The notes beneath the pieces were generated by a model, which was not told the origin of the DNA, made no database searches, and saw only the letters and a program-made list of their open reading frames with translations. Shown here in pieces: positions 29,484 to 39,949 of a stretch of DNA of 64,000 bases (position 1 is the stretch's first letter; each line of letters opens with the position of its first letter). The DNA is taken from positions 1 to 64,000 of the forward strand of contig NZ_SMZO01000011.1 of the NCBI RefSeq assembly GCF_004358675.1, read 5' to 3'. The translations under genes were made by a program, and so were the position numbers. The DNA is from Meridianimarinicoccus aquatilis. Its GTDB lineage: Bacteria; Pseudomonadota; Alphaproteobacteria; Rhodobacterales; Rhodobacteraceae.

Positions 29484-32125
29484 TCGGGTGTCGCGAGTCC
29501 TTTCAATTCGTACAAAAGCGTCAGGGCATCCATCGGACTGATTTGGTCTGGTTGGATGCTCTTCACCTTGTCGCGCAAGGGATCGTCCTTTGGTGTGAGT
29601 TTTGGGGCTGGAGCCGGTGCCGTTGCAAAGAGCGGCAAGTCATCAATGACGGGCCGCTTACCGCCACCTTCGCGGTCATTTCTTTCCAACGTTTCCAAAA
29701 CATCGCGGGCACGGTGAACGACGCTGTCCGGCAAGCCGGCGAACTTGGCCACCTGCACGCCATAGCTGCGGTCTGCGGCGCCGCTGCGCACTTCGTGCAG
29801 GAAGATCACGTCGCCGTCCCATTCCTTGACCGTGACCGTGGCGTTGCTTGCGCCGGGCAGCTTATCGGCCAGCGCGGTGAGTTCATGGTAATGGGTCGCG
29901 AAAAGGGCACGGCATCGGTTCGCATCGTGCAGATGCTCAAGTGTCGCCCAGGCGATGGACAGGCCGTCATAGGTCGCAGTCCCGCGCCCGATTTCATCTA
30001 ATATCACAAGCGCTCGCTCGTCGGCTTGGTTCAGAATCGCGGCCGTTTCCACCATTTCCACCATAAAAGTGGACCGACCCCGTGCAAGATCATCGGCTGC
30101 ACCCACCCTGCTGAAGAGTTGAGACACCAGTCCAAGGTGCGCCGCCTGTGCGGGAACAAACGCGCCGGCTTGCGCCAGCAGGGCGATAAGAGCGTTCTGC
30201 CGGAGCCATGTGGATTTACCGGCCATGTTCGGGCCGGTCAGCAAGCAGATGGCGGCTCCGTCGCCCGCATTCAGGGCGCAGTCATTGGCCACAAAGCTTT
30301 GCCCTCCGTCGCGCCGGAGTGCGGCTTCAACAACCGGATGACGGCCGGCTTTGACGTCGAAGGCGCGGCTGTGGTCCATGCGGGGGCGGCACCAATCCGC
30401 GCCACTGGCCAAATCGGCAAGCCCTGCGGTCAGATCAATCTCGGCAAGCGCCCGCGAGGCTGCTCCGATGATGGACCCGGCCGAAACAGCGGCCTCGCGC
30501 AACAAAGTGAAATGGCGCTTCTCTATCTCAAGTGCTCGGCTTCCCGCGCTCAGGACCCGCCGTTCAAGATCGGACAGATCGACCGTCGTGAACCTGACTG
30601 CGCTGGCCGTGGTTTGCCGGTGGATAAACGTTTCTGACAGGGGCGGAGCCATCATTTTGGTCGCATGGGTCGCCGTGGTTTCGATGAAATATCCCAGCAC
30701 ATTGTTATGCTTGATCTTCAGCGCAGAAATCCCGGTTTGCGCGGCATAGTCCGCCTGCATCCCGGCGATGACGCTGCGCCCTTCGTCGCGAAGTGTGCGC
30801 GCGTCGTCCAGATCGGGATCATGGCCCGGTGCGATGAACCCGCCATCACGGGCCAAATGTGGGGGCTCAGCGACGAGGGCGGTATCCAGCAGATCCCTGA
30901 GCGTTTCGTGCCCCAGCAGATCCCGCGCAACCTCTGTCATCCGATCGGGGAGTCCCTGCGAGGCCCCCAATACGCCTGCCACAACCTCGGCCTGCGCGAG
31001 GCCGTCACGCAGGGCAGCCAAATCACGGGGTCCGCCCCGATCAAGGGACAAGCGACCAAGTGCGCGGTCCATGTCAGGAACACTGCGCAGCGCAGCGCGC
31101 AAATCCTCGCGCAGATGGGCGTTATCGGTCAGCGCCTCCACGGCGTCGTGGCGGCTGCGGATTTCGGTCAGGTTGCAAGACGGCGCGGCGATGCGTCGGT
31201 CCAGCAACCGTGCGCCGCCGGCTGTCACCGTTCGGTCAATCACCGACAGCAGCGACCCGTCACGCCCGCCCGAAAGGCGCTGACTGATCTCAAGGTTTCG
31301 ACGGGTCGCCGCATCAATCTGCATCGCGCCGCTGATCTGCTCGCGGACGGGCGGACGAAGAAGCGGTAAGTTCCCCTGCTGTGTAAGATCCAGATAGTCG
31401 ACTAACGCCCCAAGCGCGGACAATTCAGCCCGAGAGAAAGAGCCAAATGCATCAAGTGTCTTTACACCGTAAAGGCGGCACAGCCGGTCTGCTGCGTTGG
31501 TGCTGTCAAAGCTTGCAGTTCCCAAAACGGTGACGGTGCCATCAACCATGGCGCGCAGATCCGCCTCTTGCGCGTCGATGCAAAGCACTTCTGATGGGCC
31601 AAGCCGCGCCAGAAGCGGGCCAAGTGACACGGGAACGCAGCCTGCAACGATCATCTCGCCGGTAGACATGTCCACCCAAGCGACCGCGCCATCGTCACGG
31701 ATCAACGACCAAGCAGCGAGATAGTTATGCCGCCGTGCATCAAGCAGGGTGTCTTCGGTCAAGGTGCCAGGCGTGACCAGCCGCACCACACCGCGTTTGA
31801 CCACAGATTTAGACCCGCGTTTCTTGGCTTCCGAAGGGTCTTCCAGTTGCTCACAGATCGCGACAATGAACCCTTTGCGCGTCAGGGTCTGAAGATAGCT
31901 TTCAGCCGCGTGTACCGGCACGCCGCACATAGGGATGTCGGCACCTTCATGCTGTCCGCGTTTTGTCAGCGCAATATCCAAAGCCGCCGCTGCTGCCACC
32001 GCATCATCGAAGAACATCTCGTAAAAGTCGCCCATTCGGTAGAACAGCAGCGCGTTTGAGTGATCTTTTTTGATGTCGAGGTATTGGGCCATCATTGGTG
32101 TGATGGTCTGTGGTTTCTTGCTCAC
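29480..32125 (-). CDS. mutS: DNA mismatch repair protein MutS
   Basis: Mismatch-recognition ATPase. About 881 residues from the GTG at 32125, which has a gaaagggg ribosome site. A second GTG at 32152 would add nine basic residues without a ribosome site. The mismatch wedge is in the N-terminal LFYRMGDFYEMF (Phe-x-Glu). The connector, lever and clamp domains follow, then Walker A GPNMAGKST and DEIGRGTATYDG. The C-terminal tail ends in a helix-hairpin typical of tetramerising MutS. Convergent with grpE. Confidence 0.96.
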   Translation of the reverse strand: MSKKPQTITPMMAQYLDIKKDHSNALLFYRMGDFYEMFFDDAVAAAAALDIALTKRGQHEGADIPMCGVPVHAAESYLQTLTRKGFIVAICEQLEDPSEAKKRGSKSVVKRGVVRLVTPGTLTEDTLLDARRHNYLAAWSLIRDDGAVAWVDMSTGEMIVAGCVPVSLGPLLARLGPSEVLCIDAQEADLRAMVDGTVTVLGTASFDSTNAADRLCRLYGVKTLDAFGSFSRAELSALGALVDYLDLTQQGNLPLLRPPVREQISGAMQIDAATRRNLEISQRLSGGRDGSLLSVIDRTVTAGGARLLDRRIAAPSCNLTEIRSRHDAVEALTDNAHLREDLRAALRSVPDMDRALGRLSLDRGGPRDLAALRDGLAQAEVVAGVLGASQGLPDRMTEVARDLLGHETLRDLLDTALVAEPPHLARDGGFIAPGHDPDLDDARTLRDEGRSVIAGMQADYAAQTGISALKIKHNNVLGYFIETTATHATKMMAPPLSETFIHRQTTASAVRFTTVDLSDLERRVLSAGSRALEIEKRHFTLLREAAVSAGSIIGAASRALAEIDLTAGLADLASGADWCRPRMDHSRAFDVKAGRHPVVEAALRRDGGQSFVANDCALNAGDGAAICLLTGPNMAGKSTWLRQNALIALLAQAGAFVPAQAAHLGLVSQLFSRVGAADDLARGRSTFMVEMVETAAILNQADERALVILDEIGRGTATYDGLSIAWATLEHLHDANRCRALFATHYHELTALADKLPGASNATVTVKEWDGDVIFLHEVRSGAADRSYGVQVAKFAGLPDSVVHRARDVLETLERNDREGGGKRPVIDDLPLFATAPAPAPKLTPKDDPLRDKVKSIQPDQISPMDALTLLYELKGLATPD

Positions 32126-32255
32126 GCGGGGCCCCTTTCTGCGTGCGGGCACGCTACTGATCTGCGCGGCGCGGGGAAAGACGGAATTTAGCTGTGCAGA
32201 ACAGTCAAAGATCTTTGGTCATATGCACACTGGTCCCGTTGGCCGACAGAAATTT

Positions 32256-32642
32256 CTACCCCAGTTTTTCATACAGACGCCGGTTGGCGTGCATTTCGGA
32301 ATGTGTGGTCAAATCCATCTTAGTGCAGCCGTGGGCGCGGGCCTGCGTTTGGGCGTGCGCTATCAGCTGTCGGCCTAACCCTTGGCCAGCCGCATTTGGG
32401 GACACCGCGATGTTGGCCAGTTTGGCAGCGGGCGGCGCAATACTCAGCACAAGCCCTGCAACGATGCTGTCGCTGCTGTCCATGACCCAGACATTGCCCG
32501 CTTCAATATCTTCGGCGAGGCCGCCGGTGACATCCGGAAGATCCAAGATGGTCGTGTGATAGGGCGCATAGGCGGCGCGGATACATTCCGTCAAGGCGCG
32601 CAGGTCGTCGGTGGTGGCGGGTCGGATTTTGGGTTCGATCAT
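32256..32642 (-). CDS. GNAT-family N-acetyltransferase, C-terminally truncated
   Basis: 128 residues with the acetyl-CoA loop SPNAAGQGLGRQLI and the NRRLYEKLG that normally precedes the last strands. The frame stops at a TAG (32256-32258) exactly where GNAT proteins continue with an aromatic residue. Reading through that codon gives 16 more in-frame residues ending SVHMTKDL and a TGA at 32205, which looks like a normal GNAT C terminus. A single TGG-to-TAG change would explain it. I chose the ATG at 32642; the open frame extends upstream without family similarity. Substrate unknown. It may be a recent pseudogene or a shortened functional form. Confidence 0.75.
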   Translation of the reverse strand: MIEPKIRPATTDDLRALTECIRAAYAPYHTTILDLPDVTGGLAEDIEAGNVWVMDSSDSIVAGLVLSIAPPAAKLANIAVSPNAAGQGLGRQLIAHAQTQARAHGCTKMDLTTHSEMHANRRLYEKLG

Positions 32643-32865
32643 AAGGCACAGTAGCTGACGGGCAGCGCCGCAAACAAGCGCAGGAACAGCGGGCCAAAGG
32701 GGCACCGCATCGGGCATTTTGGGGCGCAACACAGCAATCGCCGCCTTAAGTTTCGCCATTTCTGTCACGAATTGGGCGAACCAGTCCGCGATATCGCTAA
32801 CGCGACGTTGAGGCCATTCCACAGGTCGCGTATGAACGCCCGACCGCGAGGAGGAGCAACCGTCT

Positions 32866-35124
32866 ATGTCCAGCACCAAGATCACCCCGGAAGAGGCCCT
32901 GGCCTTTCACCTGAACCCGATGCCCGGCAAGCTGGAGATCCAGGCAACGGTGCCCATGAGCACCCAGCGCGACCTCAGCCTTGCGTATTCGCCGGGTGTG
33001 GCTGTTCCTTGCGAAAGCATCGCCGCCGATCCACAGGCTGCTTATGACTACACCGCCAAGGGCAACATGGTTGCGGTCATATCCAACGGAACCGCGGTTC
33101 TGGGTTTGGGCAATCTCGGTGCGCTGGCTTCCAAGCCGGTGATGGAAGGCAAGGCGGTTCTGTTCAAGCGCTTCGCGGACATCAACTCGGTCGATATCGA
33201 ACTCGACACCGAAGACCCGGATGAGTTTTGCCGCGCCGTCCGTCTGATGGGGCCGACCTTTGGCGGCATCAACCTTGAGGACATCAAGGCACCGGAATGC
33301 TTCATCATCGAACAGCGCTTGAAGGAAGAAATGGACATTCCGGTCTTCCACGATGACCAGCACGGAACCGCGGTGATCTGCGCTGCGGGTCTGATCAATG
33401 CGCTTCATCTGTCGAGCAAGAAAATCGAAGAAGTAAAAATCGTCTTGAATGGGGCTGGGGCTGCGGGCATCGCTTGTCTTGAACTGCTGAAGTCGATGGG
33501 CGCCAAGCAGGACAACTGCATCATGTGCGACACCAAGGGCGTGATCTATCAGGGTCGCACTGAGGGTATGAATCAGTGGAAATCGGCTCACGCTGCGCGC
33601 ACATCGCTGCGCACACTGGAAGAGGCGATGAACGGGGCAGACGTGTTCCTTGGCGTGTCCGTCAAGGGCGCTGTCACCCGTGAAATGGTTGCCAGCATGG
33701 CGGACAATCCGGTGATTTTCGCCATGGCCAACCCTGATCCGGAAATCACCCCGGAAGAGGCTCACGAGGTCCGTCTGGATGCAATCGTTGCCACGGGCCG
33801 GTCGGATTACCCGAACCAAGTCAACAACGTGCTGGGCTTCCCCTATCTGTTCCGTGGTGCGCTGGACGTGAACGCGCGTGCCATCAATGATGAGATGAAG
33901 ATCGCCTGCGCGCGTGCGCTTGCTGAACTGGCGCGTGAAGATGTGCCTGACGAAGTGGCTGTCGCTTACGGCCGCAAGCTGAGCTTTGGCCGCGACTACA
34001 TCATTCCCACGCCGTTCGATCCACGCCTGATCTGGCGCATTCCGCCAGCCGTTGCGAAGGCGGGCATGGACACCGGTGTGGCGCGGCGGCCGATCATCGA
34101 CATGGAAGGTTATGAGCTGAGCCTGAAGTCGCGGATGGACCCCACCGCGTCGATCCTTGAGGGGCTGCATGCCCGCGCGCGGCAGGCACAGGCACAGATG
34201 ATTTTTGCGGAGGGCGACGATATTCGCGTTCTGCGGGCCGCGGTTGCCTATCAGCGGTCGGGCCTTGGCAAGGCCATCGTGGTCGGCCGGGAAAACGAAG
34301 TGAAGGCAAAGCTGGATGCAGCCGGGCTGGCCGATGCCGTGCGTGAGTTGCGCGTCATCAACGCAGCAAATACCGATCATCTAGAGGGCTATAAGTCTTT
34401 CCTTTACAACCGGTTGCAACGTCGCGGATTTGACGCAACAGATGTGCACCGACTTGCCGCACGGGATCGGCACGTCTTTTCAGCCCTGATGCTTGCCCAT
34501 GGTCATGGCGATGCGATGGTCACGGGCGCGACGCGGAAATCAGCGCATGTCATGGAACAGATCAACCACGTATTTGACGCGGACAGTGCGCATGGCGCGG
34601 TTGGTGTCACCGCCTTGCTTCACAAAGGCCGAGTTGTGATGATTGCCGATACGCTGGTGCATGAGTGGCCCGACGAGCACGATCTTGCGAATATTGCAGA
34701 AGGCTCTGCAAAGGTCGCCCGGTCGCTTGGGCTTGAACCGCGCGTCGCCTTCGTCAGCTTTTCGACATTCGGCTATCCTGTGTCAGAGCGGGCGGAAAAG
34801 ATGCACCATGCACCGCAAATCCTGGAACAACGCGGCGTTGATTTCGAATTTGAGGGCGAGATGACAGTGGACGTGGCCCTGAATCCGGAGGCAGCCAAAG
34901 CCTATCCGTTTTCCCGGCTTACTGGCCCTGCGAACATCCTTGTTGTGCCAGCACGCCACTCGGCGTCCATTTCTGTAAAGCTCATGCAGGAAATGGCGGG
35001 CGCGACGGTTATTGGGCCAATTCTTTCCGGGGTCAGCAAGCCAATTCAGCTATGCAGCACCGGCGCGACCGAAAACGACATTCTGAACATGGCAGTCTTG
35101 GCCGCTGCCAATGTCGGCAAGTGA
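32866..35124 (+). CDS. maeB: NADP-dependent malic enzyme with phosphotransacetylase-like domain
   Basis: Decarboxylates malate to pyruvate, making NADPH. 752 residues in the bifunctional-looking MaeB arrangement: malic enzyme N domain (SLAYSPGVAVPC), the catalytic GTAVICAAGLINAL region, NAD-binding VLNGAGAAGIACLELL, and from about 430 a phosphotransacetylase-like domain (MIFAEGDDIRVLRAA, MVTGATRK) that is regulatory rather than catalytic in known members. The ribosome site gaggagg precedes the ATG at 32866. The 223 bases upstream, between it and the GNAT gene, hold no further gene. Confidence 0.95.
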   Translation: MSSTKITPEEALAFHLNPMPGKLEIQATVPMSTQRDLSLAYSPGVAVPCESIAADPQAAYDYTAKGNMVAVISNGTAVLGLGNLGALASKPVMEGKAVLFKRFADINSVDIELDTEDPDEFCRAVRLMGPTFGGINLEDIKAPECFIIEQRLKEEMDIPVFHDDQHGTAVICAAGLINALHLSSKKIEEVKIVLNGAGAAGIACLELLKSMGAKQDNCIMCDTKGVIYQGRTEGMNQWKSAHAARTSLRTLEEAMNGADVFLGVSVKGAVTREMVASMADNPVIFAMANPDPEITPEEAHEVRLDAIVATGRSDYPNQVNNVLGFPYLFRGALDVNARAINDEMKIACARALAELAREDVPDEVAVAYGRKLSFGRDYIIPTPFDPRLIWRIPPAVAKAGMDTGVARRPIIDMEGYELSLKSRMDPTASILEGLHARARQAQAQMIFAEGDDIRVLRAAVAYQRSGLGKAIVVGRENEVKAKLDAAGLADAVRELRVINAANTDHLEGYKSFLYNRLQRRGFDATDVHRLAARDRHVFSALMLAHGHGDAMVTGATRKSAHVMEQINHVFDADSAHGAVGVTALLHKGRVVMIADTLVHEWPDEHDLANIAEGSAKVARSLGLEPRVAFVSFSTFGYPVSERAEKMHHAPQILEQRGVDFEFEGEMTVDVALNPEAAKAYPFSRLTGPANILVVPARHSASISVKLMQEMAGATVIGPILSGVSKPIQLCSTGATENDILNMAVLAAANVGK

Positions 35125-35152
35125 CGTTCGCCAAGCCATGGCAGTGCGATAA

Positions 35153-35179
35153 ACGGGCGCCCCATTGTTGGGCGCCTGT
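35153..35179. terminator. Hairpin between convergent maeB and msrA
   Basis: A 10-bp stem (GGCGCCC/GGGCGCC core extended by ACG/TGT) with a seven-base loop lies midway between the two stop codons. T runs are weak on both strands. Confidence 0.5.
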
Positions 35180-35184
35180 AAAAA

Positions 35185-35853
35185 TCAGTTTCCGATAAAG
35201 GATGCTGCTGCGTCACCCCATACCCGTTTGACCCGATTGTCCCGCCCACAAGCTTGGCGATACTTCTTATAGGCGCTTGCCTTGGTTTCCAGACCGAACC
35301 GTGTCAGCACGCGATCCTGTGATTTGTAGTAATCCTGATGATAGTCTTCGGCTTCAAAGAAGGGTGCGGCATCCAGAAGCTTTACGCGCGCCCTGCGGCC
35401 AAGGTCTTCAGAGGCGGCCGCAAGCGCGCTTTGGGCGATACTGTTTTGCGTGTCGTTCATCGCAAAGATCGCCGGGATATACGTGTCGCCCCGATCGCAG
35501 AATTGCCCGCCATCATCCAACGGATCAATGGAGCGCAAGAACGTATCCAGAATTGTTCTGTAGTCGATGACGTCCGGATCATATGTAATCAAGACGGCTT
35601 CGATGTGCCCGGTCCCACCTCGAACCACCTGTTTATAGGTCGGGTTGGCCACGGTGCCGCCCGCAAAGCCCGATACAGCATCGAGCACGCCGGGCACTTT
35701 TTCAAAGTCCGCCTCAACGCACCAAAAACAGCCACCGGCCAATAAGGCTTGTTCTGGTTCTGCGGCATGGCTGTCACCGGCGCGCAAGAACACTCCGCCT
35801 AAAATGGCAAGGGTCAGTAAAAGCGGTTTTAGGGCATTTAGACGATTGAACAT
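35185..35853 (-). CDS. msrA: Exported peptide-methionine (S)-S-oxide reductase MsrA
   Basis: Repairs methionine S-sulfoxide in proteins. 222 residues from the ATG at 35853, which has a strong aggaggt site. A signal peptide (about 1-31, ending SHAA) suggests a periplasmic enzyme. The catalytic GGCFWC has Cys42 and Cys45, and [11 protein letters not shown] is the other conserved element. The C-terminal region contains a further Cys (RQACGRD) that could be the recycling cysteine. Convergent with maeB. Confidence 0.94.
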   Translation of the reverse strand: MFNRLNALKPLLLTLAILGGVFLRAGDSHAAEPEQALLAGGCFWCVEADFEKVPGVLDAVSGFAGGTVANPTYKQVVRGGTGHIEAVLITYDPDVIDYRTILDTFLRSIDPLDDGGQFCDRGDTYIPAIFAMNDTQNSIAQSALAAASEDLGRRARVKLLDAAPFFEAEDYHQDYYKSQDRVLTRFGLETKASAYKKYRQACGRDNRVKRVWGDAAASFIGN

Positions 35854-36029
35854 GTCGCCACCTCCTGAACGCAGCATGCGCCCGTTTCAGGGATGCCACA
35901 ATTACCCTGACCCGAACGTCACGCAGCGTTGAGCGTCCGTGAACGATTCGTTTATGGTTGCTTTGCGGGTCGGTGCATGCTGACCTGCCCAAAGGCGCAG
36001 CAGCGCCCAAGAAATGGGGACAAATTAAC

Positions 36030-36371
36030 ATGAGCAAACGCGACGATCTGATTGCGCAGTACGCTGCTGATCTGAAGGAAAAATGCGGCGTCACGCCGGA
36101 CATGGATCTCTTGACCAAGGTGACCATCGGGCTTGGGCCAAGCATCTACAATGCCGATAGCAGTACAGTTGCCGGCAGCGATCCGGCCGAACTCGACCGC
36201 GTGCGTGCTAATTTCCTTGTCAAGAAGCTGGGGCTGACAGACGGGGATGAATTGACGGCAGGTATCGATAAGGCCCTGGAAACATATGGCAAAGGCGAGC
36301 GCCGCAAGCTTCGCGCGGTCGTATATTACCTTTTGGTCAAGCACTTCGGCAAAGAATCCGTCTACGCCTGA
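36030..36371 (+). CDS. DUF2853-family protein
   Basis: 113 residues beginning MSKRDDLIAQYAADLKEKCG, characteristic of DUF2853, an all-helical family of unknown function. I chose the ATG at 36030, with gggga upstream. The frame is open to 35958, but the added part looks like non-coding sequence. A strong bidirectional terminator follows in the 218-base gap to the convergent LOG gene. The 176 bases upstream, towards msrA, show no other gene. Confidence 0.85.
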   Translation: MSKRDDLIAQYAADLKEKCGVTPDMDLLTKVTIGLGPSIYNADSSTVAGSDPAELDRVRANFLVKKLGLTDGDELTAGIDKALETYGKGERRKLRAVVYYLLVKHFGKESVYA

Positions 36372-36526
36372 TGTGTCCGAATTTGCCTGCCTGTACGTCT
36401 TCGATTGACTAAAATGCCAGATGTTTAGGCTTTGGCGACGCCGCGCCGCGCGTGCTAACCGTGACGGGCCTGCCAGAATGGTTGGGCCCGAATACCGAGC
36501 GCGCCTGGTGTCGTGCGCGTAGGGTG

Positions 36527-36562
36527 AAAGGGTCTCGACCGGGGTGTGTCGGGGCCCTTTTG
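36527..36562. terminator. Bidirectional terminator
   Basis: A 12-bp stem starting AAAGGG and ending CCCTTTT (arms 36527-36538 and 36549-36560) lies between convergent genes. The A and T runs serve either direction. Confidence 0.75.
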
Positions 36563-36589
36563 ATACGATGATGGCGCATTTCAGACCTG

Positions 36590-37420
36590 TCAGAAGCTGA
36601 AGCTGTCATCCCCTTCCAACGCGGCGATGGCTTGGGCTGCTGTATCGACATACCGGAATAGTCCCAGATCTTCGGCGTGAATTGTGCCGCTTGCGGCCAA
36701 AGCTTCCCAATTGACGATGCTGCGCCAGAAGCTTTCCCCAAACAAAAGGATCGGCACGCGTGACATGCGACCAGTCTGAATCAGCGTAAGCGCCTCGAAC
36801 AGCTCGTCCAACGTGCCAAAACCACCCGGAAACACGGTGATTGCGCTTGCACGCATCAAGAAATGCATCTTTCGGATCGCAAAATAGTGGAAGTTGAACG
36901 ACAATTCCGGCGTCACGTGCAGGTTCGGCGCTTGCTCGTGCGGTAGCACGATATTCAATCCAATAGACTTTCCGCCAGCATCTTCTGCGCCGCGATTGCC
37001 TGCCTCCATCACACCGGGACCGCCGCCCGTGACGATGACGTTATCGCGTGCGCCAGAGGCGAGGCTGCGTTCTGTCACGTGCTGCGCGAACAAACGCGCC
37101 TCCGCGTAATATGGTGCCAAGGCAGCAAGGCCTTCATGTTTGCCGTCGGTTTCGTCCGGGGCGGGAATGCGTGCGCCGCCAAACATGACCACGGTTGACC
37201 GAATGCCCGCTTCGTCCAGAGCGGTGTGGGCCTTGAGCAGCTCAAGCTGAAACCGCACGGGCCGCATGTCTTCACGCGACAGGAAATCCGTATCCGTATA
37301 GGCCAGCCGGTGCGTCGGCGACCGGGTTTGCGGCGTGTCCGGGATCTGCCGTGCACGTTCCATATCGGCGCGGGCTTGGGGCAGGGGGTGGGCGCCGTTG
37401 GGCGTGTGCGGCTTTGTCAT
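36590..37420 (-). CDS. LOG-family (TIGR00730-like) nucleotide-processing protein
   Basis: 276 residues. The C-terminal 190 form the LOG/lysine-decarboxylase-like Rossmann fold with [15 protein letters not shown] and [12 protein letters not shown], the phosphoribohydrolase signature seen in cytokinin-activating and nucleotide-hydrolysing proteins. The N-terminal about 75 residues are an extension found in some bacterial members. The start is the ATG at 37420 with a ggagg site; 27 bases of open frame upstream are ignored. Substrate not predictable. Divergent from dapD, with 86 bases between starts. Confidence 0.88.
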   Translation of the reverse strand: MTKPHTPNGAHPLPQARADMERARQIPDTPQTRSPTHRLAYTDTDFLSREDMRPVRFQLELLKAHTALDEAGIRSTVVMFGGARIPAPDETDGKHEGLAALAPYYAEARLFAQHVTERSLASGARDNVIVTGGGPGVMEAGNRGAEDAGGKSIGLNIVLPHEQAPNLHVTPELSFNFHYFAIRKMHFLMRASAITVFPGGFGTLDELFEALTLIQTGRMSRVPILLFGESFWRSIVNWEALAASGTIHAEDLGLFRYVDTAAQAIAALEGDDSFSF

Positions 37421-37506
37421 GCGGGGCCTCCGGGTTGTTGGCGGCATTGCGTGTGTTGCCCCTTGGGACTATAGCGTCCGGCAGCCGCAAACCAGAGGAA
37501 ACCGCC

Positions 37507-38334
37507 ATGTCCAACGCTGCTCTCGAATCCGCCATCGAATCCGCCTGGGAGGCGCGCGATGCCATCACGCCCGAAACCAAGGGCGAAACCCGCGATGCGA
37601 TCGAAGCCACGTTGCACGCGCTCGACAGTGGCAGCCTGCGCGTTGCCGAGCCGGGCGCAGATGGCAACTGGACCGTAAACCAGTGGGCCAAGAAAGCCGT
37701 TCTTCTGGGGTTCCGTATCAAAGACATGGAGCCGCAATCCGGTGGTCCGCAGGGTGGCGGCTGGTGGGACAAGGTAGACAGCAAGTTCGCAGGCTGGGGT
37801 GCAAGCGACTGGAAAGACGCTGCCTTCCGTGCTGTTCCCAACTGCATCGTGCGCAAATCGGCCTATATTGCGCCGGGCGTTGTGCTGATGCCATCCTTTG
37901 TGAACCTGGGTGCTTATGTCGACAGCGGCACCATGGTGGATACATGGGCAACCGTCGGGTCCTGTGCTCAAATCGGCAAGAATGTGCACTTGTCCGGAGG
38001 CGTTGGCATCGGCGGTGTGTTGGAACCGATGCAGGCTGGTCCGACGATCATCGAAGACAATTGCTTTATCGGCGCGCGGTCCGAAGTGGTCGAAGGCTGC
38101 ATCGTGCGGGAAGGGTCCGTTCTGGGCATGGGCGTATTCATCGGTCAGTCCACCAAGATCGTGGATCGCGAAACCGGCGAAGTCATGTATGGCGAAGTGC
38201 CCAGCGGGTCAGTGGTTGTTGCTGGCTCCATGCCCAGCAAGAACGGCGTAAATCTGTATTGCGCGGTCATTGTGAAGCGCGTGGATGCAAAGACACGCTC
38301 CAAGACGTCGATCAACGATCTTCTTCGCGACTGA
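37507..38334 (+). CDS. dapD: 2,3,4,5-tetrahydropyridine-2,6-dicarboxylate N-succinyltransferase
   Basis: Succinylates tetrahydrodipicolinate in the succinylase branch of lysine and meso-diaminopimelate synthesis. 275 residues. A helical N-terminal domain is followed by left-handed beta-helix hexapeptide repeats ([20 protein letters not shown], then [21 protein letters not shown]). The ATG at 37507 follows agagga. The frame is open far upstream, but only this start matches the family. dapE, the later enzyme of the same branch, is two genes downstream. Confidence 0.96.
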   Translation: MSNAALESAIESAWEARDAITPETKGETRDAIEATLHALDSGSLRVAEPGADGNWTVNQWAKKAVLLGFRIKDMEPQSGGPQGGGWWDKVDSKFAGWGASDWKDAAFRAVPNCIVRKSAYIAPGVVLMPSFVNLGAYVDSGTMVDTWATVGSCAQIGKNVHLSGGVGIGGVLEPMQAGPTIIEDNCFIGARSEVVEGCIVREGSVLGMGVFIGQSTKIVDRETGEVMYGEVPSGSVVVAGSMPSKNGVNLYCAVIVKRVDAKTRSKTSINDLLRD

Positions 38335-38359
38335 CCAAAGCCGCGACAGACCGCATAGC

Positions 38360-38386
38360 CGGGGGCACCGCTTGCCCCCGCATTTT
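38360..38386 (+). terminator. Terminator or attenuator after dapD
   Basis: An 8-bp perfect stem (CGGGGGCA/TGCCCCCG) with a five-base loop is followed by a short T run. It separates dapD from the small gene and dapE. Confidence 0.65.
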
Positions 38387-38406
38387 ACAACACAGGAGCT
38401 TGACCC

Positions 38407-38733
38407 ATGGCAAAGCCGTCCCGCCAAGTGGTGTACACTTTGCTTGTCCAAGTTGGGCGCAAGCAGGGCGATGGGTTGCCCGATGGCGCCACCGGTGCCG
38501 CGCTGATGGTCTATGCCTCGGGCGTGGATGAAGCAGAGGCGGTGCGTGAAACGGTGGCAGTGCTGAAGCAAGCCGACCTCGCGCCGCTGGACGTCACCGG
38601 TTACGGCACGTTGGACGAGCGGATCGCACAGGGCCATGACATCGACGACGAAGAGCGGGCGATGATGGCGCGCGCCCTGGAGGAAAATGCAGTTGTGGTC
38701 GCGCAAATGACACCATTCTTCACCGAAGCGTAA
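38407..38733 (+). CDS. Small conserved-looking protein of unknown function between dapD and dapE
   Basis: 108 residues, soluble, no signal peptide or membrane segment. A start [11 protein letters not shown] is followed by a Val/Glu-rich middle ([24 protein letters not shown]) and an acidic helix. I do not recognise the family. The ribosome site is cacaggagc before the ATG at 38407. It lies between two diaminopimelate-pathway genes on the same strand, so a link to that pathway or simple hitch-hiking are both possible. Confidence 0.75.
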   Translation: MAKPSRQVVYTLLVQVGRKQGDGLPDGATGAALMVYASGVDEAEAVRETVAVLKQADLAPLDVTGYGTLDERIAQGHDIDDEERAMMARALEENAVVVAQMTPFFTEA

Positions 38734-38770
38734 CGCGCTGGCCCGCTGCCCCGAAGACAAGGCAAACGCA

Positions 38771-39949
38771 ATGACCATTGATCAGACTGCTAAAAACACA
38801 CCCGTTGATCCTGTGGACCTGACCGCGCAGCTTGTGCGCTGCGCCTCGGTCACACCGGAGGAGGGCGGCGCGCTTGTGTTGCTGCAGGGCCTGCTGGAAG
38901 CCGCCGGGTTTCACTGCACCCGGACCGACCGCAATGGCATCGCGAACTTGTATGCGCGGTGGGGGGCGAAGGGTCACTCGCTCAGTTTCGGGTTCAACGG
39001 GCACACGGACGTGGTGCCATTGGGCGATGTCGCGGCTTGGTCCTGTGACCCATTCGGCGCCGAGATCCGGGATGGCTGGCTGATGGGGCGCGGGGCGTGT
39101 GATATGAAATCCGGGGTTGCCGCGTTTGTTGCCGCAGCAATTGATTTCGTTAAGGACACACCGCCTGAAGGGGCGGTGGTCATTGCGATCACCGGGGACG
39201 AAGAAGGCGACGGCGTCGACGGAACAGCAGCAATCCTTGATTGGATGGATGCGCAGAGCGAGCGGATGTCGATTTGCCTTGTTGGAGAGCCGACGTGCCC
39301 CAACACATTTGGGGAGATGATCAAAATTGGCCGCCGTGGGTCGATGACGGCATATTTCACTGCGACCGGCGTTCAGGGGCATGCGGCTTATCCACATCGT
39401 GCAAAGAACCCTGTTCCCGCACTGGCGCGGTTGGTGGACCGTCTCGCTTCTGCAGAGCTTGATGTGGGGACGGATCATTTCGACCCCTCGACGCTTGCCG
39501 TGACGACCTTTGATGTGGGCAATCCGGCGAACAACGTGATCCCGGCACAAGCGAAGGCTACGGTGAATATCCGGTTCAACGATACGCACAGTTCGCAGTC
39601 ACTGATTGCATGGTTGAACGCGCAAGCTGGGGCTGTCGCAGCTGAAACCGGGATCGACATTCAGATGTCGGCGAAGGTGTCGGGCGAGAGCTTTGTCACA
39701 CCACCCGGCGCACTTAGCGATCTTGTGGCCGAGGCGGTCGAGGCGGAAACCGGTGTGGTCCCGGTGTTGTCGACATCGGGCGGAACATCTGATGCGCGGT
39801 ATGTGCGGGCGCATTGCCCTGTCGTCGAGTTTGGGCTTGTGGGCCAATCAATGCACCAAGTGGATGAGCGGGTCGAGGTTTCGCAAATTCACGCGCTTAA
39901 GGCGGTCTATCATCGGACGCTTGCGGCGTATTTCGCACAGCCGACATAG
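38771..39949 (+). CDS. dapE: Succinyl-diaminopimelate desuccinylase
   Basis: Zinc-dependent M20-family hydrolase that releases L,L-diaminopimelate. 392 residues. Metal ligands are in [21 protein letters not shown] and ITGDEEGDG (catalytic Glu), with a final His in [12 protein letters not shown]. The dimerisation domain lies in the middle (about 190-300). The gene follows the small unknown gene by 37 bases. The 163 bases downstream, before rnr, contain no gene that I can support. Confidence 0.95.
   Translation: MTIDQTAKNTPVDPVDLTAQLVRCASVTPEEGGALVLLQGLLEAAGFHCTRTDRNGIANLYARWGAKGHSLSFGFNGHTDVVPLGDVAAWSCDPFGAEIRDGWLMGRGACDMKSGVAAFVAAAIDFVKDTPPEGAVVIAITGDEEGDGVDGTAAILDWMDAQSERMSICLVGEPTCPNTFGEMIKIGRRGSMTAYFTATGVQGHAAYPHRAKNPVPALARLVDRLASAELDVGTDHFDPSTLAVTTFDVGNPANNVIPAQAKATVNIRFNDTHSSQSLIAWLNAQAGAVAAETGIDIQMSAKVSGESFVTPPGALSDLVAEAVEAETGVVPVLSTSGGTSDARYVRAHCPVVEFGLVGQSMHQVDERVEVSQIHALKAVYHRTLAAYFAQPT

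Noticed and set aside
32797-34380. A 527-codon open frame on the minus strand across maeB
   Set aside because: It is an antisense shadow of a clearly recognised malic enzyme. The composition (Arg/His/Ala-rich, no motif) is typical of GC-rich reverse frames.
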